Assembly (NCBI GenBank): GCA_964017125.1 | Contig: OZ024905.1 | Coordinates: forward strand, 32,275,534 to 32,339,533 | Direction of reading: 5' to 3' | Length of the DNA: 64,000 bases | From: Flabesymbios commensalis | Taxonomy: Eukaryota; Annelida; Polychaeta; Terebellida; Flabelligeridae | Shown: positions 1 to 12,509 of the stretch, piece by piece | Position numbering within the stretch: position 1 is the first letter of the stretch | How the letters are laid out: every line of letters begins with the position of its first letter | Notes under the pieces: generated by a model | Database searches by the model: none | Seen by the model: only the letters and a program-made list of their open reading frames with translations | Told to the model about the DNA's origin: nothing | Program-made: the position numbers and the translations under genes

Positions 1-560
1 GAAAAACCTGAAAATAGAGAAGCATTACATAAGGGCTGTAAGGTGTCAATCCTGCTTTGGAAGAGAGGCCCTTTTGCATTTAAGGCTTAAAGAACTGCTT
101 GAAGCAAAAACTGCCTTGGGTACTCTAAGAAACTCTCCACACGAAACAAAAGATAAATTGGCTGAAGTACTTCAGGGAATGGATGATATTCTTGAACTAG
201 TTTCTCAGGTGTACTCAACTACAGTAACAGAAATGGGTGACTTCTGGCTATAATGTCTGGGGATGACAGATGCCATAGCACAGAATATCCACGCCTGCCG
301 CACAGTCATATAAAGAATTCAAGTCGTCCACATATGAAATGCTCAAAGGCATGCAAGCTTATAACCAAACAGAGTACACTAGATACTCATCTGACTTCTG
401 GGCCATGATTGAGAATCTGAACAAAGAGCAAGCTGCCTTCTTCTAATCACACTTCGTACAATCCGTGTCAGGGTTTCCTCATTCATCTATGTCCCTTGAT
501 ATGTGCATTGAAGTGACTATGAATCTTTGCTTCAAGCTAGAAGGAGGCTGGACCACCACT
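1..560 (+). pseudogene. Academ-like DNA transposon, transposase fragment (enters from outside the window)
   Basis: Broken coding sequence open from base 1 to about 252 (ending MGDFWL then a stop) and resuming in other frames. Readable blocks are FWL..CLGMTDAIAQNIHAC, then YEMLKGMQAYNQTEYTRYSS, then FVQSVSGFPHSS. These match, in order, the part of the transposase between the catalytic core and the nuclease domain that is better preserved at 48.2-51.1 kb (the pattern is FW..Y..M, then LP...AYDH.NYAR, then FVVQRS...FS). At least one in-frame stop and two frame changes are needed to follow it, so it is dead. The family name is from memory of the Academ superfamily with XPG-like nuclease; the homology to the other copies here is more certain than the name. 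Confidence 0.6.
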
Positions 561-1800
561 TGTAAGAGTGAATTATCTCACTTACTGATTTAAACACTTT
601 GAACTCAGAAAACATCCATCACCCATGATCAGCAATGGGTGGATAGTCGAGAACGGAAAATGTGGAGCAATGAGGTACATACGTGAAATCTTAGCAGAGT
701 GTGATAATAATTGCAATGATATCTCGAACTCAGATAGTGGCACTGATACAGAAAGTGAGAGAATAAAATAGTTGCAGCAACACATGATGAGAAGTTATCG
801 AATATTGATTCAGTAATAATATGCCTAATAAATTAAATAATTATATTGAATTGTGTGTTCAGGTTATATATAGTTATCAGCTACATTATATTATATTACT
901 AATTGGCACATATATTCATACCCCAGAGTAGATAGAGCATCAGCTTAAACGGAATTGACTTAGTGGCGGTCATAATGAATTTTTATGCATCGAGTAATGT
1001 CCGAGGGCAACTTTTTTTTAGAAACATAATTTTATTGTGCCTCAAAAACGCCAAAATGAGGATTTCATTAAAAAAAGTTATCAGCCACCAATTTCTTGAT
1101 CTCATTATTCGAGTTTGACCCCCTTTTTAAAAGTGCTGGCAAAAATTCCGCCCACACTTTTCAGAGGTAGGCCTACATGGGGGCTCATTTTTGAGTTTAA
1201 ACCCAAAAGATGACAAAACAACAAAAAAAACGTAATCCTGATATCCGTGGTCATGGGACTTAGTGATATGACCCAACTTTAAATGAAGATTTATACTTCT
1301 GGTGGTAAGCTCCTTCGCCGCCGCCGTTGACGTCATTATCAGAACGGACAAACTAACAAGGCCCAATGTGTCATAAATCATTCTAGGTAATAGCGAAAAA
1401 CATAATAATGCGAGCTACAAAAATAATATGTTCAAGTACAATGGTATTGGGTATTAGGCCTAATCTACAAAGCCCAATAACATTATAGTTACACACAACA
1501 TGCATAATAAACAATCTGTTAAATAATTAACAATTCAGTTTATTACATATGGGTCGTTTGTGATTGAGACATATTTCTGGCAATTGGCTGGAATAGCAGT
1601 AGATTTATTTTTAAAACGACCTCTTACGGTTTGCCACCATGGCCTAGATGAAGGGAGATTATTAATTTTGTCGATTTGCCTTTTATTCCTGGCTCTGCCA
1701 TAAAGTCCCATATACATCTCTTTAGACATAGATTTTGACGGTTGATTTGAATATAGGATACCTCTAGCATCAATATTCTACCAGGTGTTTTTGTTCAATC
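561..1800. other. No gene recognised
   Basis: AT-rich DNA with scattered stops in all frames. I see no splice-supported exon, RNA gene or terminal repeat here. Short open frames are not conserved-looking. Confidence 0.5.
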
Positions 1801-1814
1801 TACAGCGAAACTCA

Positions 1815-2650
1815 GAAATCGGCCATTTTATAAGATGGCCGCCATTTCGCCAAGGTCAAACTTAAAATTGACATAATTTTTGACAGTATAGAAGAGCTTT
1901 ATGATTTTAGTGTCTACTATAGGGTTTTCAGGTATGCTTGATCTAGTGGTGTGGTCAGAAATAACTTTGGACATTGCATTGTGGGTAAAATTCAAGATGG
2001 TCGCCATATGGCTAAGGTCAAACATTAAATTGATATCATTTTCCACTGAATAGGAGCAGGTGCATGATTTTGGTGTCTACTATACGGTTTTCAGGTATGC
2101 CCGACCTAGTAGTGTTGTCAGAAATTACTTTGGACTTTTTTTTTCTTTGCACTGTGGGTGAAATCCAAAATAGCCGCCTTTTGCCCAAGGTCAAATAGTA
2201 AATCAATATCATTTTCGACAAAATAGAGGTAGATTCATGTTTTAGATGCCTATCTTGTGGTTTTAAGTTATGCCCAATTTAGTTGTGTTGTCAGAAAATA
2301 TTTTAGACATTGCGTTGTGAGTGGAAAATCCAAACAATAAATTAGTATATTTTTCAACAGAATAGGAGCAGGCTCAATATTTTAGTGTCTTCTACAGGGT
2401 TTTCAGGTATGCCCGATCTAGTGGTGGGGTTAGAAATTACCTTAGACATTGCATTGTTGGTAAAATCCAAGATGGCCGACATTTGTCCAAGGTCAAACAA
2501 TATATTGGTATCATTTTGGACATAATAAAAGGTGATTCATAATATGTCTCTCACACATCGGGTTTGCACGTATGCAATTATCTCTCTACCATTAGATTTT
2601 CAGTTATGCCCGGCCAAGTGGTGTGATCAGAAACTATTGCAATTATCGCA
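1815..2650. repeat. Degenerate tandem repeat, unit about 160-170 bp, about five units
   Basis: Each unit carries the same ordered words: CAAGATGGCCGCC-like, CCAAGGTCAAAC, TTGATATCATTTT, GTGTCTACTATAGGGTTTTC, AGGTATGCCCGATCTAGTGG, GTGGTCAGAAAT, TTGGACATTGCATTGTGGG. Units begin near 1836, 1995, 2155, 2320 and 2460 and diverge visibly from each other, so the array is old. Small open frames on the minus strand here are products of the repeat. Confidence 0.8.
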
Positions 2651-3219
2651 TCCTAGATAGCCGCCAAAATATTAGCTAGAGGATCATGGTCATACAATAA
2701 AGTGCTTTGCCAGAAATCAAATAGATCGATGGGCTATATAGTGACAACGAGACGAACAAAACATTCAGGGTTCCAGTGACAAAACCATCCAAAACATACG
2801 TATCAGTACAAGGTTCCAGGTATCGATTCATTTCTAAAATTAGTCTGTACGTTGTATGCACATGATGCATGGTGTAAATCTTTTGTAACAAGCTTAACCA
2901 GTCAAACAAATACATGATAAAAGCTAGAACAGGAGTTTCTGAACTCCGAGGCCCGGCTTTAGTGTGTTTTAGTGCTATTGACAAAAATTGGGCTTACTAT
3001 TTTGCATTGTATATAACTGTATTGGTCTAACTCATGGGCCACAATCCTAAATGTCCAGGATATAATTAAGGAAAGAACCGAGGAGAAAAGTTAAAATATA
3101 TCTTCAACTCGTATTCCTGCCACCACCATCCCCGGTGCTGGCCAACATCTATTCAATACTTGTATTGCCAGTGAATCGGGCTGCCCATGTATCTACACAC
3201 GTACACACCATGTAGGCCT
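2651..3219. other. No gene recognised
   Basis: Unique-looking sequence without a convincing exon. The open frame at 2676-2984 on the minus strand has no recognisable domain. Confidence 0.4.
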
Positions 3220-3500
3220 ACCCACCCAATTCCGGTTCAATGTTGGGCCAGCGTTGCAGCCCATTGCTGGTTTAATGACGGTCAATCGTCTACGATGCTG
3301 GCTCAACACTAATTCAACACTGGGTCTGTTGTATACTTTGCGCCAGCACATCAGCAAACACATGTCATTCACCCAATGCTGTTTCAATGTTGAACTACAG
3401 CCTTCGACGCTGGCCCAGCATTGATATAGCATTGTGTGATTGTCCCGTGTTTGCTGGGTGTACTGCCGCAGCAATGCGGGTGACGCTTTCCTACCTTGAC
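3220..3500. repeat. Interspersed repeat rich in CAATGTTGGGCCAGCG-like words
   Basis: The words CAATGTTGGGCCAGCG, GACGCTGGCCCAGCATTGA and GTGTTTGCTGGG occur here in both orientations. Related words recur at 4140-4195, 26240-26280, 33955-34015 and 39145-39262, so this is one interspersed family, best preserved as the ~118-bp palindrome at 39.1 kb. Confidence 0.55.
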
Positions 3501-3938
3501 GCCAAAAAGGCCTTATCCCAACCAAAACCCTTTAAACTCTAATAACAAATATAATACTGAATATTATTTTTTCTTAACGCTTTTTAAAAACGCAATTGTC
3601 TGACCTAGCGACCTTAAACGTTTATTATTTTCGACATGTTGATAAGGACTGGTGTACAGAAATGTCAACTGTTTCCCACACACAGCACCCCTCTTTCCCC
3701 TCTATACGACACACACTCAGGTAAAATGAACTTAATAGGCTTCTGAGATGAGATAGAAATGTACGTACCGGGGAAAATTATTGAACTAGAGCACTTGTTA
3801 TATTTGGGCTATGCCCAAATATACTGAGTTCTGTCCGGTTCTTTAAAATTATTATTTTGTGCGGGAGTTTTATCCAATCAACATGGAATTTTGACACCAT
3901 ATTCTGCTATGATTATCCAGGATTTCTGAAATGCAAAA

Positions 3939-3977
3939 GGTAGTATCTGCTTACTTGTAAAGTGAGCAGATACTGCC
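3939..3977. repeat. Hairpin (16-bp imperfect arms), copy 1
   Basis: GGTAGTATCTGCTTAC and GTGAGCAGATACTGCC are near-perfect inverted arms around a 7-base loop, with TGCAAA/TTGCA words outside. A longer version of the same hairpin lies at 15132-15195, so it is a small palindromic mobile element or its relic. Confidence 0.7.
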
Positions 3978-4319
3978 ATTTGGCTTGCACGCACGGCAGT
4001 AGGCCTATAATAGAGTCCAATGTTGGTTCAATGGTGTACATGTCGGAGGAGGGTGAACTAGGTTCCACTATGTGGAGACCGACTCCACACTTTAAGTCTC
4101 TAAATTTCATAATAAAAATACATTTATCAAATGTTTCAATTCCGGGCCAGCGTCGCAGACAGTAGTTCAGTATTGAACCAATATTGTGTATTTGGTATGG
4201 ACAGTTATTATTATTATTATGACAGTTCTTAAAAACAACACACGACACCAGCACTGCTGCTCAAGGGACTTACAGAAAAGTAATACTTGTAAAATAATTA
4301 AAATATTCAGCTAAAATAG

Positions 4320-4825
4320 TATAATTAAAAAAGGTATGTCTTTAGATTTTTTAAAATCTGCTCAGCCATGAACCATTTCCCAAATTTAAAGTTTGGGTCC
4401 ATTAACACTAACTGCTGCTCCAGTACCAAGTCTCCTGGTACGGGGAACCATGAGTTGCAATTGGTCATCAAATTGTCTCAGTCGGACTGGTGTTTCCTTC
4501 ATATCAAACATTTGAGTCAAATATGATGGTGAATTACCATTAATAGACTTGTAGATATATAACATAAGTTTATATGATATTCTCAAGTTCACGCCGAGCC
4601 AGTGAAGGTCTTGAAGAATTGGCGTGATATGATCTTTAAGTTTGATTCCACTGATCATTCTGGCCGCCCAGTTTTGGATTCACTGGAGGCGTTGCACCTG
4701 CTGTGCTGTGATGCCGCTCAGCAACGCATTACAGTATTCCAGGTTGGACAAGTCAAGTGCTGTCACTATGCCCTGGAGTACATCACGCGGAAGAAAACGC
4801 CCGATGCTGCCAATTCGCATTTAAA
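4320..4825 (-). pseudogene. LINE fragment (CR1/L2-like), C-terminal end of the reverse transcriptase ORF
   Basis: On the minus strand, translation gives LDLSNLEYCNALLSGI, then AARMISGIKL, DHITPILQDLHWLGVNLRI, YKLMLYIYKSINGNSPSYLT and VPRTRRLGTGAAVSVNGPKL. This is the familiar tail of CR1/L2-type LINE proteins: the L.YCN.LL.G block, DHITP.L..LHWLPV..RI, YK...G.AP.YL and VPR.R....G.R.F....PKLW. One in-frame stop interrupts it (in QRLQ*IQNWA). The 5' part is missing, as is usual for LINE copies. It is inactive. Confidence 0.85.
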
Positions 4826-5724
4826 AGTGCAAAAGCTCAGTGGGACTTCTGAAATTTGAAGTCTGAAGTCCGAAGTCTGAAATCTGAAATTCCAGTTCAG
4901 AATGGCTGCCAAAAAACTCATAAGCGAAATTCCAATCAATCTGACATGATAAAAATTCAAAATGGCCGCCAAAAAACCTAGCCCAAATTTAATTATAATT
5001 GTCACTTGAAAAGTCAAAATTCCCCTATATTTTAAAGTTGTTTTGTGTATCAGAATAATGTATGTAACTGTTACAACTTTATTTTCCTATCCGCGTTTCA
5101 ACTGCTCACAACTGATCTCATTAATATCAATGAAGCTTACATTCAGCCGAGGTATCACTAAGTAATAACTACAGTAATAAAGCAAATACAACCTAGCGAA
5201 CAAAAAAACACGAAGAATTGTTTAGGTGTAGAAGTTTCCGTTCCCGGTATAGCGACTTTCATGTCACCCACCGTCACAAGTAGATTAGAAAATACAAACA
5301 TTCAGTTGAAATTGAATAAAGAGTTCGATTGTTGAATGACGCTAATCATAGCGACAATACGGATGCTAAATGCTGTCAACACATTCATCTTCGTGTAATC
5401 CTTTTTTAGTAATTTTTCTTCCGATCATGTTACTTTAATCTGTTAATATGGTAGTCTGTATAATTATGTAGCTCACTCAAAAACTATTTCCCGAGATAGG
5501 ACAGTTAGCGATTTTTATGTCACATAACGCAATAAATAAAGAAAAATCATATATTTTGTGCTATGATATAGCAGAAAAATATGAAGAAGAACAGAAAAAT
5601 AACATATATTCATGTGAGTACTTATATGTCTGATGGCTGTATACTTATACAGCACACAACTTGACTCAATAACTATTTCACGAGCTGCAGCATGTCACTT
5701 CACACACCGCAATAAAAATAGTGT
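4826..5724. other. No gene; short GAAGTCTGAAGTCC-type repeat at the left edge
   Basis: From 4850 to 4895 there is a short run of GAAGTCTGAAGTCCGAAG, the reverse complement of the words that build the larger array at 26590-26965. Around 4905-4975 the phrase AAAATGGCCGCCAAAAAAC occurs twice. The rest is AT-rich with nothing recognised. Confidence 0.5.
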
Positions 5725-7565
5725 AGTCATTCTGGCACTAAATCCACGGAAATCTGGACAAAAATTGCAAATAAAGGTTTTATGATTTTTATGGTAGATA
5801 TAGGTCCCAGCTAGCAATCCTGAAAAGTCCCAAGCAAAACTCTTGTTCATTTTTTAAAAAATTGACGAATAGTCAGCCAGCCAAGGGTACATAGTGTGAT
5901 GAAAAAATGGAGTGATGGCATATCTTTGTTACAAGCAATATACACTAGCTATTATGCTAAAAATCACATATCTTCACCAATAACTATGCAAATTGTTAAT
6001 GTAATATATGAATTCGTATGTTTAGAGGGTCAAACAATCTAAATATCACAAAATAAGAAACATTTGAAACGTTTTTTGCAATTTTAATTGTTAAAGACGA
6101 TTTCAAACCACCAGTTGTGATGTATATAATATATTAGTCATATACATTTTAATGTCAATTCGAAATATTTACATGGATAATATCCACAATTGCATTATGT
6201 ATATGTTATCTTATTATCATATTATTTCTAACCCTTTGAGCCTCGAGTTTTAACAATGAAAAAACATTACATTGCAACGTACCTAAACATATATGATCTA
6301 TATATTCAATAGAAAAGAATGTCTATTTCATTACCACAGCTATACGATGTATGATAAATTCACTTTGCTAAATACAAAAACGTCAACTAACGTTTACATG
6401 TTACGTTTACATGTTTCTATTTATGTTTATTTATGTTTATCATTATTTATGTTTATTTATGTTTTTTTCTATTTATGCATTCATTGTTGTGTGTTTGGTC
6501 ATTCAGTGTTATGCTAATGCTCTTGTTGAGAATCTTGTTTTCTCAATAACGATCTAGGGGTACAGAAATTCAATGTAACCTGGGTGTGATTGATAACGAT
6601 GTTAACTATTAAATTCTAGTTTTGGGCAAATGCCTTTTTGACCTCATTAATTATTAAACTATAAAGTAGTATTTTACATGTCATTAGAGCCATGTTGTAC
6701 ATGAAATATCAGCTCCCAAACTGTAAAATACTTGGATATTGTGTTGTAGCCACTGGCATAGATTTTTAAGATAACTCAATCCCAGAGTCAAACCCTCTCT
6801 TTAACCTCGCTATTATAATTTGTTGACTTATAAACTTGATATTATCAGTCGACAAATGGTGATTATCCAATAACAACCTTGAACTGTGGTGGAAAACGGG
6901 ATCAATTGATGACATTGAATTGGAAAAATAATTAGCATAACTTTAGGCTACGATCATTTAGTGATCGCTCCCAATTGAGTTTTTTTCTTTGACCTAAAAT
7001 ATACACTTAATAGACTCATGGAATCAATAGGGCCTACTAATACTTGACAGACAAACCAAATACCCAATATCGTAGGTGGGCACTCCGCCACACAAGCTAC
7101 CCATTAAATACGAGAGCATATTATTATCTAGGCAAACAAGAATAATTTAAACAAGACTACTTCATTTTTTTAAGTATATGAGTAGGCCCCTATATGATTT
7201 ATATACTCATATACTTAAAAAAAATAAAAACAATTAAAATATCCTTATTTTTTTCTGAAATATCCCTAAATCAACATTGAATCAAACATTATTTGCATTT
7301 AAAGTCAAACTGATAGGTGTAATTGATTCCTAATGTCCAAAACATAAGTAGCGAAACACAAGTAGCGAAAAAACTTGAAAAAATCGATTTTCGCAAGCGA
7401 TCGTGTATTGTAAAGTAGTTTTAGTCAATTTCTCGAGTTTGCACAGGAGTTTTGCTTGGGACTTTTCGGAAATATTAGTTTGGACCTATATCTACCATAA
7501 TACATCATAAAACCTTTGTTAGCAATTTGTCCAGATTATTTTGCCAAAATGACTACACTAAAAGA
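5725..7565. mobile_element. Possible inverted-repeat element with ~165-bp arms
   Basis: Left arm 5725-5890 reads TAGTGTAGTCATTCTGGC, TCTGGACAAA, AAAGGTTTTATGAT, TGGTAGATATAGGTCC and AAAAGTCCCAAGCAAAACTC. The right arm 7400-7565 carries the same words in reverse complement and reversed order. The 1.5 kb between has no recognisable gene. No clear target duplication was found, so the outer limits are uncertain. Confidence 0.55.
7165..7227. repeat. AT-rich hairpin
   Basis: TTTTTTAAGTATATGAGTA and TACTCATATACTTAAAAAAA are near-perfect inverted arms around a short loop. Confidence 0.75.
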
Positions 7566-7569
7566 GAAA

Positions 7570-8404
7570 ATTATATATTTAGTGCTGTGGTAATTACACG
7601 AACAGGGATAGAAAAATAACATATTTATAAGTAGGCCTACTGTTATATGTGATGAGACTTTGAAGAAGTATTATTTGTTTTCGCAGGACAATTTTTCCTG
7701 TTTGTGATAAAATACAACACATTGTTTTCCGCGCTTTTTGCACCTACGACGCTTTCCGTCACACATCATTACATCTGCTTCCTTAATATTACAAACCAAT
7801 GTATTTAGTTCTGAAGTCTATATGGAAGGCGGTACAGACAACCCGTCTGCACGCAGAAATTGTGCCGGCACAATCCCTTCGTCTGTGACGGATCCACTCA
7901 GGAGAACATATAGGATTTTAGGCCACCTTTGTGCACATACAGGCTAAACTGGGCTAGGAGAACCTCCTGATCCTGAGGATGGTGAGATGACACTGCCCTC
8001 CCTACGTGCGTCAGCCGGTGAGTTGAATACTCAACTAACTAAAGTAGGCCTAGGCCTATGTTACGCAAACGGTGTTCATTTGAGTGAGGTATGTTGATTT
8101 AATATTTGGCCAGCGCCGCTGACGATGGACTAACATTAACCCTACATACTAACATAGGTCTACTGGCTCGTCATCGTAGGCATAGAAATATACTTTTAAT
8201 GTATCTCCTGTGATCGTAGGTCCCTATTTTTTTTCTGGGATGCGGCCCAGCATTGGAATGACGTTTGTATTGAGACGTTCACCCACCATCATAGTCCGAG
8301 CTAGGGCTTATATATAAAAATGACCTAACCTTGTTTTTTTACATATACAATGTTTTTTTGATGTTTCTTATAGATTTTTTTGTGCTGAATTCGAATCCGA
8401 TGAG
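7570..8404. other. No gene recognised
   Basis: No domain, RNA gene or terminal repeat recognised. The plus-strand open frame at 7738-7947 has no known motif. Confidence 0.4.
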
Positions 8405-8626
8405 TGCCAGCTTGGAAAGTTTGAGCATTTTTGTACATTCAAGGTCAAAGGTCAATTTCAAGGTCAACAAATAAGGCTAGGAACAAGTGTAATACCTCAT
8501 TTTCATGTGATTTTGACTGGGCAATCCATTTCGTAAATTATTTTGATTATTCAAGGTCATCTTCAAGGTCAAAGATCAATTTGAAGGTCATTTAAGCGAA
8601 AATATCATTTTTAACAAAAAACGTTA

Positions 8627-9048
8627 TACCCGCCGTCAGATTAACTTGTATCGCATGTTTTTGGACGATTTCTCAGTCAATTCTCAACCGATTTTGATGA
8701 AATTTTGCAACGACTATTTTTGAGTCACTCGGCGACCACCTTGAAATTTTCTTTAAAAAATATTATGTAGTTCAAAAGTTAGACCATTTGACATGTAGTA
8801 AATTTAAAATTACGACGTCCCTCTATAAACTTATTAAACTGGTTAAATTAAAGTTTGTTTTTAGCCCTGAATTGCATTACATGCCAGATGGTCTAACTTT
8901 TCAGCTATACAATATATTCCGATGAAAATTTCACGGAAGTCGCCGAGTGACTCGCAAATAGTCCATACAAAATTTCATGAAAATCAGTTGAGAATTGACT
9001 GAAAAATCGGCGAAAAAGATGCGATACAAGTTAATCTGACGGCGGGTA
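8627..9048. mobile_element. MITE with ~145-bp inverted repeats and TA target duplication
   Basis: Begins TACCCGCCGTCAGATTAACT and ends with its reverse complement. Long arms (8627-8770 and 8905-9048) share GATGCGATACAAGTTAA and GTCACTCGGCGAC-type words. TA flanks both ends (8625-8626, 9049-9050). It sits inside an AAGGTCA unit that is rebuilt when it is taken out. TA target use suggests a Tc1/mariner-like or similar helper. It has no coding capacity. Confidence 0.85.
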
Positions 9049-9527
9049 TAGGAACATGTGTAATAGGCCTACCTCTTTTTCATGGGATTTTGACCGGAAA
9101 ATCCATTTATGGTATTAATTTGGGGATTCAAGGTCATCTTCAAGGTCGTAAGGTCAATTCCAAGGTCAAAATTTAAAAAAACATTAATTTTAAGAATGAA
9201 AAATAGGAAGAAGTATAATACGTCTTTTTCATGTGATGTCGGCCTCTTTTTCGTGTCGTTTTTATTAAATTAATTCCTTGTACTATTTCAATGGTTAAAT
9301 GTCATCTGCAAGGTCAAAAGGACGATCTCAAGGTCAAGTGAAGGAAAATATGATTTTTAACTAATAAAGTTTGGAACATGTGTAATACCTCTTTTTCGTG
9401 TGATTTTGACTGAAAAATCCATTTCTTCTATTACCTTGGCCATTTGAGGCCACCCTCAAGGTTAAAAGGTCAATTTAAGATCAAATATACTTTTTGGCAT
9501 ATTTGCTAAACTTTGGAGAACGCATAA

Positions 9528-10986
9528 AGGGCTTCACAGACAATACGCGTTTTTTTTTGCGCGCGATATGTCACGCGATTTAGACGCGGTTTTTAAAACA
9601 CACAGAACGCGATGCGGACGCGTTTTTGGACGCGATAAAAAGCTAAAAAGGACTTGAAAACACATTAGGCCACACTCATGTCTGCATACATATGCGTGTA
9701 CGTTGATCATATTTTACATAAAAAAATAAATACAAATAAAATAATGTTTCAGACATATTATCATCTAGCCTTCAGAGAGTTAATGAATGATGCATGTGGG
9801 GGGGGGGGGGCTACTCTAGACCCCAAGAGGGTTAATAGATAAAGCATATATTACTCTAGTTAAAATAAGCTAGCTAGGCATAATATAAGATATATAAAAT
9901 ATGATCGTCTACCTCCCAGAGGGTTAATTAATAATATGTGTGGTACTATAGTCTAGCCTAAAGACTGTTAATAGACTACATGAAACATATGATAGGCCTA
10001 ATCTAGATCTAGCCATGAGAAGCCATGCGATCTAGCCATGAGAAGGTTAATGCATGAGACATATGACAGTATAGACCTCATTTAGGCTTAATAAATGAGA
10101 CCTATGATATTCTAGGCCCCAGAGGATGCATACATGATCATAAAATTCTGGTTTCCAGAAGGTTGATATACGAGTCCTATGATCATACAGCCCCAAGAGG
10201 GTTAGTGCATGATACATGTGGTACTCGCGTCTCATAGAGGGTTAATAAATGAAGCATGTGGTGCTCTAGGCCCCAGATGGTTATTAAGGAAACATACTCT
10301 AGTCATCAGAAGGTTGATATATCAAACATATGATGGGCGTCAGATTGAAGTCTAAAGTCGATCCTCGCATTGAAAGGGTTACAATGTAATCCACCCCCGT
10401 AACTTTTTTGTGATTTAGTGGTGTTGTCCCAGATCAATTTTAAAGCATATTACATGCTTTTACATAAGCCCTTGAATGCCTGTATTTTTTGTGTCATTTA
10501 GTCAGATTACTTTAAAAATCGGAGAAAAAAAGAAATGATAAAGTACACGTTTTTTACCAGAAAACCTCACATGCACACATCGACCCATCCTACCATCCTC
10601 AAATTGTATACATGATTGGCTTGTCCTGATTGGAATAGGGAGGTCAGACTATTTTTTACAGTTGAAAAAAATTAAATTTCGGAGAAATTTAGAAAAGAAT
10701 AGCATTTTTACGGATTGTAGGGACCGTCACGGTATTGGGAAATACCTTATTGCCCACGTCATACTCACGGGATTTCCACTCGATTGTCACGCGATAAAAT
10801 CACTCTTGATTTGATATTGTCGCGTGACGCGTGCGCATCGCGCGAGAGACACGCGACTTACGCTTGACGCACGTGTCCTATGTGTTGTGACACACTGATT
10901 TACTTTAAAATTAATTTTTTTTAATCGCGTGGAAATATCGCTCGCGTGACGCTCGAGTGACGCACGCGTTCTGTCTGTGGGGCCCT
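9528..10986. mobile_element. PIF/Harbinger-like non-autonomous element, TAA target duplication
   Basis: Left end AGGGCTTCACAGACAATACG; right end is an imperfect inverted copy (AGGGCCCCACAGACAGAACG in reverse complement). TAA flanks both ends (9525-9527 and 10987-10989), the TWA target typical of PIF/Harbinger. The flanks join to restore an AAGGTCA unit (GGAGAACGCA-TAA-TACCTAGCTC). Subterminal regions are rich in CGCG words; the middle is a ~50-bp minisatellite. No transposase remains. Confidence 0.8.
9765..10350. repeat. Degenerate minisatellite, unit about 45-55 bp
   Basis: About eleven diverged units with the consensus CCAGAGGGTTAATAAATG, then AAACATATGATACTCTAGGC. It lies inside the Harbinger-like element. 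A run of 12 G occurs near 9798. Confidence 0.8.
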
Positions 10987-11059
10987 TAATACCTAGCTCA
11001 GATGTGATTTTGATCGGATAATCTAATTATGTTGGGTTTGAATGATTAAACATGCTCAT

Positions 11060-12500
11060 GGTGAAAAGATAGGGGACAAGAAGGGCAATGGAGAGGCATT
11101 AGATAGCGACAGAAAACTTTAAATGTTGATGATGAGGCGTCAAAGGGTAATGAGAAGGCAAATTAAAGAGCAATGAGGAGGCGTTAAAGGGCGGCGGTTA
11201 GGCGTTAAAGTGAGATTGGGTGTAATATAAGGTGGCAGAGGGACATTAAGGGTCTATGGAGAGGCGTCAAAAGGCTACAAGGAAGCACTAAATGAAATTG
11301 GGAATGCGTTAAAGGGCGATGGTAAAGCATGGAAGGGTGATGGAAAGACACTCCCGTCGCACTTTAACGATTTTTGTCTTTGTCCTTTATGCGTTATCGT
11401 AGCGCTTTTAGTTTAACGCTTTTTCGATGCAATTTAAGGCCTTTTCATTGCCCTTAAATGCCTCTTTTTCGCCCTGAAAGCACTTTTAGTTGTTTAACAC
11501 CTCTTCGTTGTAATTAAAGGCCTTTTCGTCTCCCTTTGACAACCCTTCTTCACCCTGAACACATCTTCATCACCCTTTAACGCCTCTCCGTCGCCATCTA
11601 ACACATTAACTACCACAATTAATTGCTGCTGCACTCTTGCTGAGACCAGATGAATTGATAACGTCATAGTCATCACATGTAGTCAATTCCGAATATATCT
11701 GGGACTGGTCCTGGGGGAAAAGTCCCAAATTCCGAATATATCAGGGACTGGCTCCCACCGGCTTAGCACCTATCCATCAATATTTTATGCCTCCCCATCG
11801 AATTTTAACGCCTTACCATCGCAATTTTACGCATATGCGGTGCCTCTCTATTGCAGTTCATTCTTCCATCATCCTTTAGTGCCTCTCCATCGCCACTTAA
11901 AGCCTTTCCGTCGCCCTTTAACGCCTTTTCATCGTCATTTACGCTTCTCCTTTTCCCTTGACGCCTTCTCCTTGCCATGAATGCATACCACACATCACCT
12001 TCTTAACTCCTCCCCATCGATTTTAATGCTTTGCCATCACCATTTAACGCTTCATGCTCGCCTTTTAGCGCCGCCTCATCGCATTTAGCGCCATCTCATT
12101 GTCATTTAACGCCTCTCTATCACCCTTTCATTCAACTCCATCGACCTTTAACTCTTTCTCATCTTTTAATGCCTTTCCATCGCCCTTTCTTCTTCGCCAT
12201 TTAACTCTTCCTTGTCACCCTTTATCGACTCTTTGTTGTTTTTAACGCATTCTCTCGCCCTTAAACACCTATCCATCTCCTTATAACGCCCCCCATCGCC
12301 CGTTAACATACTTCTATTGTTATGTAGCACTTCTTCGTCACCTTCTAACACTGTTCCATAGCCCTTTAATGTCCCCCACCACCTTTTAGCGAATCCCGTC
12401 GCACACTAACGCCTCTTCTTCGCCCCTGAGCACCTCCTCTTTGCCCTTTAACGCCTTTTCATTGCCTTTCAATGTCTCCTCATTGTCCTTTAACCCTTAG
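11060..12500. repeat. Short-unit array (GGCGTTAAAGGGCGATGGAGA), switching strand near 11345
   Basis: From about 11080 to 11345 the unit reads GGCGTTAAAGGGCGATGGAG; from 11345 to 12500 the reverse complement CTCCATCGCCCTTTAACGCC is repeated dozens of times with much divergence. Period is about 20-24 bp. Inverted arms built from short tandem units are the hallmark of foldback elements (sea urchin TU, Drosophila FB). Short minus-strand open frames such as 11805-11993 and 12166-12351 are artefacts of the repeat. Confidence 0.8.
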
Positions 12501-12509
12501 AGTGGTATC

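Larger units (their letters stand above)
8405..11060 (+). repeat. AAGGTCA-rich tandem array, unit about 155-165 bp (interrupted twice)
   Basis: Units share GGAACATGTGTAATACCTC, TTTTCATGTGATTTTGAC, AAAATCCATTT and then two to four copies of TCAAGGTCA, ending AAAATATGATTTTTAAC. Units start near 8485, 9051, 9208, 9370 and 9518. Two later insertions (8627-9048 and 9528-10986) split units; taking either out with one copy of its target duplication gives a normal unit. The same unit in opposite orientation lies at 16740-17215. Confidence 0.85.

Noticed and set aside
8384-8404. tRNA B-box-like word GAATTCGAATCCGATG
   Set aside because: No A box, acceptor stem or cloverleaf could be drawn around it.
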